Assembly (NCBI GenBank): GCA_023266715.1
Contig: JAHFPK010000163.1
Location: 1-6,566 of the forward strand
From: Hyphomicrobiales bacterium
Lineage (GTDB): Bacteria; Pseudomonadota; Alphaproteobacteria; Rhizobiales; Aestuariivirgaceae
DNA: 6,566 bases
Direction of reading: 5' to 3'
In this document: in pieces, positions 5,338-6,566 of the stretch
Layout of the letters: every line of letters begins with the position of its first letter
Numbering within the stretch: position 1 is the first letter of the stretch
Made by a program: the position numbers and the translations under genes
Notes under the pieces: generated by a model
Seen by the model: the letters and a program-made list of their open reading frames with translations, nothing else
Told to the model about the DNA's origin: nothing
Database searches by the model: none

Positions 5338-5762
5338 CTCGCAACAACTTCACGGTCAAGCAGCAGAAGGGCATGCGCAAGCGGTCTAAGGATGTCTGCG
5401 AGGCAGGGAAGGATGGCACCGAAGCCCTCTATGGCATGGCGCCGGGCGAGCGCTGCACCCGCAAGGCCCAGGAATTCGATCACGTAACTGCCGACGCGCT
5501 GAAGCGCACCAAGATCAAGTCTATTTCTGAAGGACTTCATGTGTGCAAACTGCATCATGATATTAAAACCAACACGAACGACAAGCCGAAGATCGCCAAG
5601 GCCAAACGGATTGATGAGAAGAGAGCTGGCATCAAACGCTCCAAGCAGACCATTCCCCAGCGGAAGGCTTTGAAAGAGGTCGCAGCCAAGGGTTCAAGCC
5701 ATGCCGCGTGGCTGGAGCGTATGGCAAAGGCGGGCAAGCCCGTGCCGAGGAGAATCACATGA
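5334..5762 (+). CDS. HNH endonuclease
   Basis: A 142-aa basic protein with the HNH/zinc-finger nuclease layout. DVCEAG (C22) and ERCTRKAQEFDHV (C41, D49, H50) come first, with the DH of the ββα-metal motif. GLHVCKLHHDIKTNTNDKPK (residues 68-87; C71, H74, H75, D83) gives the last Cys and the metal-binding His. IAKAKRIDEKRAGIK after it is the tail typical of rhizobial phage HNH proteins ('...D...IAKA.R...R..GI'). The C-terminal 40 residues are a basic extension ending in PVPRRIT. HNH enzymes nick or cut DNA with one metal ion; phage versions act in packaging, homing or recombination. Terminase-associated HNH genes usually sit beside terminase genes, which are not seen here. It overlaps the previous gene (ATGA at 5334) and the 26-aa gene (ATGA at 5759). 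Its exact role is not set by the sequence. Confidence 0.78.
   Translation: MTRNNFTVKQQKGMRKRSKDVCEAGKDGTEALYGMAPGERCTRKAQEFDHVTADALKRTKIKSISEGLHVCKLHHDIKTNTNDKPKIAKAKRIDEKRAGIKRSKQTIPQRKALKEVAAKGSSHAAWLERMAKAGKPVPRRIT
5692..5718. repeat. Imperfect inverted repeat inside the HNH gene
   Basis: GTTCAAGCCATGC (5692-5704) and GCGTGGCTGGAGC (5706-5718) are near-perfect reverse complements, 10 of 13 positions, with a single central base. The inner part AGCCA...TGGCT (5697-5713) is perfect. As a result both strands encode the peptide SSHAAWLE at this place. It may be a protein-binding dyad or simple chance within coding sequence. Confidence 0.4.
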
Positions 5763-5839
5763 TCTGGATTGCTTTGGCCGTGGTGGCTGTCATCTGGCTT
5801 CTCATGTGGCTCGGGCATGGGGTGAATGAGAAATGGTGA
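5759..5839 (+). CDS. 26-aa single-span membrane peptide
   Basis: ATG at 5759 to TGA at 5837-5839 encodes MIWIALAVVAVIWLLMWLGH followed by GVNEKW. Residues 2-18 are an uninterrupted hydrophobic, Trp-rich segment, long enough for one membrane helix. The charged C-terminal residues (E24, K25) lie on one side. There is no cleavage motif, so it should stay anchored. The start overlaps the HNH gene's stop (ATGA), and the end overlaps the ATPase gene start by 7 bases. This tight nesting in the operon is the main argument that it is translated. It is below the size that automatic gene callers usually report. Possible roles are a membrane anchor for the adjacent ATPase, a holin-like or inhibitor peptide, or a purely coupling leader peptide; none is proven. 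I recognise no family. Confidence 0.55.
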   Translation: MIWIALAVVAVIWLLMWLGHGVNEKW

Positions 5840-6566
5840 ACGTCATTCCGAACGAAGCCCTTGATGATCGCCACGCCTTTGTCGGCATGACAGGTTCGGG
5901 AAAAACCTTCTCCGCCGGTACTGCAGTTGAGCGTATCCTTGACCGGAAGGGGCGCGTCATTATCCCTGATCCCCTAGGCGTCTGGTACGGCCTGCGGCTC
6001 ATGGCAGATGGTGTGACGCCTTCGCCCTACAATGTCGTAATCTTCGGCGGGCCGCATGCTGATCTTCCCATCAATGAACATGCTGGGGCGCTGATCGGTG
6101 AAACCGTTGCGGGAATTGCCGAGAGTTGCATTCTTGACCTATCCGACTTCCCGTCAGCGGCGGCAGAGCGCCGGTTCATGTTTGCCTTTCTGACTGCCCT
6201 CTATCGCCACGCCAGCAACGAGCCCGTCCATTTGATTTTCGATGAAGCCGATATGTGGGCGCCGGAGCGCATCATGGACAAGGAAGGCGATGCCATGAAA
6301 CTGCATGGCCAGATGCAAACCATTGTCCGCCGCGGGCGCATCAAGGGGCTGATCTCATGGATGATCACGCAGCGGCCGGCGGCCCTTTCCAAGAATGTCC
6401 TGAGCCAGGTAGACGGACTGATTGCGTTCAAATTGACGGCAACGCATGACCGCAAAGCCCTTGGAGCGTGGATTGAGGGCCAAGCTGACCGTGAGCGCGG
6501 CAAGGAAATCATGGGATCACTGGCCGAACCCCAGAAGGGCCAAGCCGTGGTCTGGATACCTGGGCG
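5833..6566 (+). CDS. HerA/DUF87-type P-loop ATPase, 3' end cut by window edge
   Basis: The frame is open from ATG 5833 to the right edge (244 full codons). The N-terminus MVNVIPNEALDDRHAFVGMT leads straight into the Walker A GMTGSGKTF (G18, K24, T25). RVIIPDPLGVW (41-51) is the strand after it. VHLIFDEADMWAP (132-144) is Walker B with D137 and E138. VRRGRIKGL (167-175) matches the 'EGRk.G' segment that holds the arginine finger. MITQRPAALSKNVLSQVDGL (177-196) is the sensor-like 'sQRP..l...vlsq.d' motif, followed by IAFKLTATHDRKALG. This order is that of HerA-like hexameric DNA-translocating ATPases. HerA normally has an N-terminal HAS-barrel, which is lacking here, so this is a compact phage version. 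The ATG is preceded by only a weak site (AATGAGAA) and overlaps the 26-aa peptide gene. HerA partners are nucleases (NurA). Here the nearest nuclease upstream is the HNH protein, so a nuclease-translocase pair is possible but unproven. Confidence 0.8.
   Translation, partial: MVNVIPNEALDDRHAFVGMTGSGKTFSAGTAVERILDRKGRVIIPDPLGVWYGLRLMADGVTPSPYNVVIFGGPHADLPINEHAGALIGETVAGIAESCILDLSDFPSAAAERRFMFAFLTALYRHASNEPVHLIFDEADMWAPERIMDKEGDAMKLHGQMQTIVRRGRIKGLISWMITQRPAALSKNVLSQVDGLIAFKLTATHDRKALGAWIEGQADRERGKEIMGSLAEPQKGQAVVWIPG

Overview
This window looks like the early/recombination region of a temperate phage or prophage of an alphaproteobacterium, most likely Rhizobiales (Hyphomicrobiales). This placement is an inference. 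It rests on mid-50s GC by eye, dense translationally coupled small genes, and protein types typical of rhizobial phages: a DUF3799-type RecE-like nuclease, RecT with an RMF-like tail, a GapR-like/RMF-like protein and an HNH nuclease. No rRNA, tRNA, CRISPR array, IS element or integrase is visible.

The layout is two divergent gene clusters around a 200-bp control region (1686-1885). The leftward cluster (minus strand) runs from a 71-aa Cro/CI-like HTH regulator (1685-1470), through an 82-aa Ala-rich protein with a hydrophobic N-terminus (1486-1238) and a 223-aa GapR-like/RMF-like protein (1224-553), to a RuvC-like RNase H-fold resolvase (549 to beyond position 1, 3' part missing).

The rightward cluster (plus strand, 1886 to beyond 6566) is an almost gapless operon joined by ATGA/TGATG overlaps. 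In order it holds an 86-aa hypothetical protein, a RecE-like PDDEXK exonuclease, a Cys-rich HNH-like protein, a RecT annealing protein, a 77-aa protein with a hairpin-rich 3' half, a 140-aa hypothetical protein, an HNH endonuclease, a 26-aa single-span membrane peptide, and a HerA/DUF87-type ATPase (3' part missing).

RecE-like exonuclease plus RecT gives single-strand-annealing recombination. The RuvC-like enzyme on the other arm could resolve the resulting junctions. The HNH nuclease, membrane peptide and HerA-like ATPase form a second module of unknown purpose, possibly DNA processing or translocation. The control region carries an imperfect tandem repeat and a small perfect palindrome, plausible operators for the HTH regulator.

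Most worth a second look are the three stacked hairpins at 4815-4894, the nuclease-like gene lying between the exonuclease and RecT, the RMF-like motif on both arms, and the HNH/26-aa/ATPase module.
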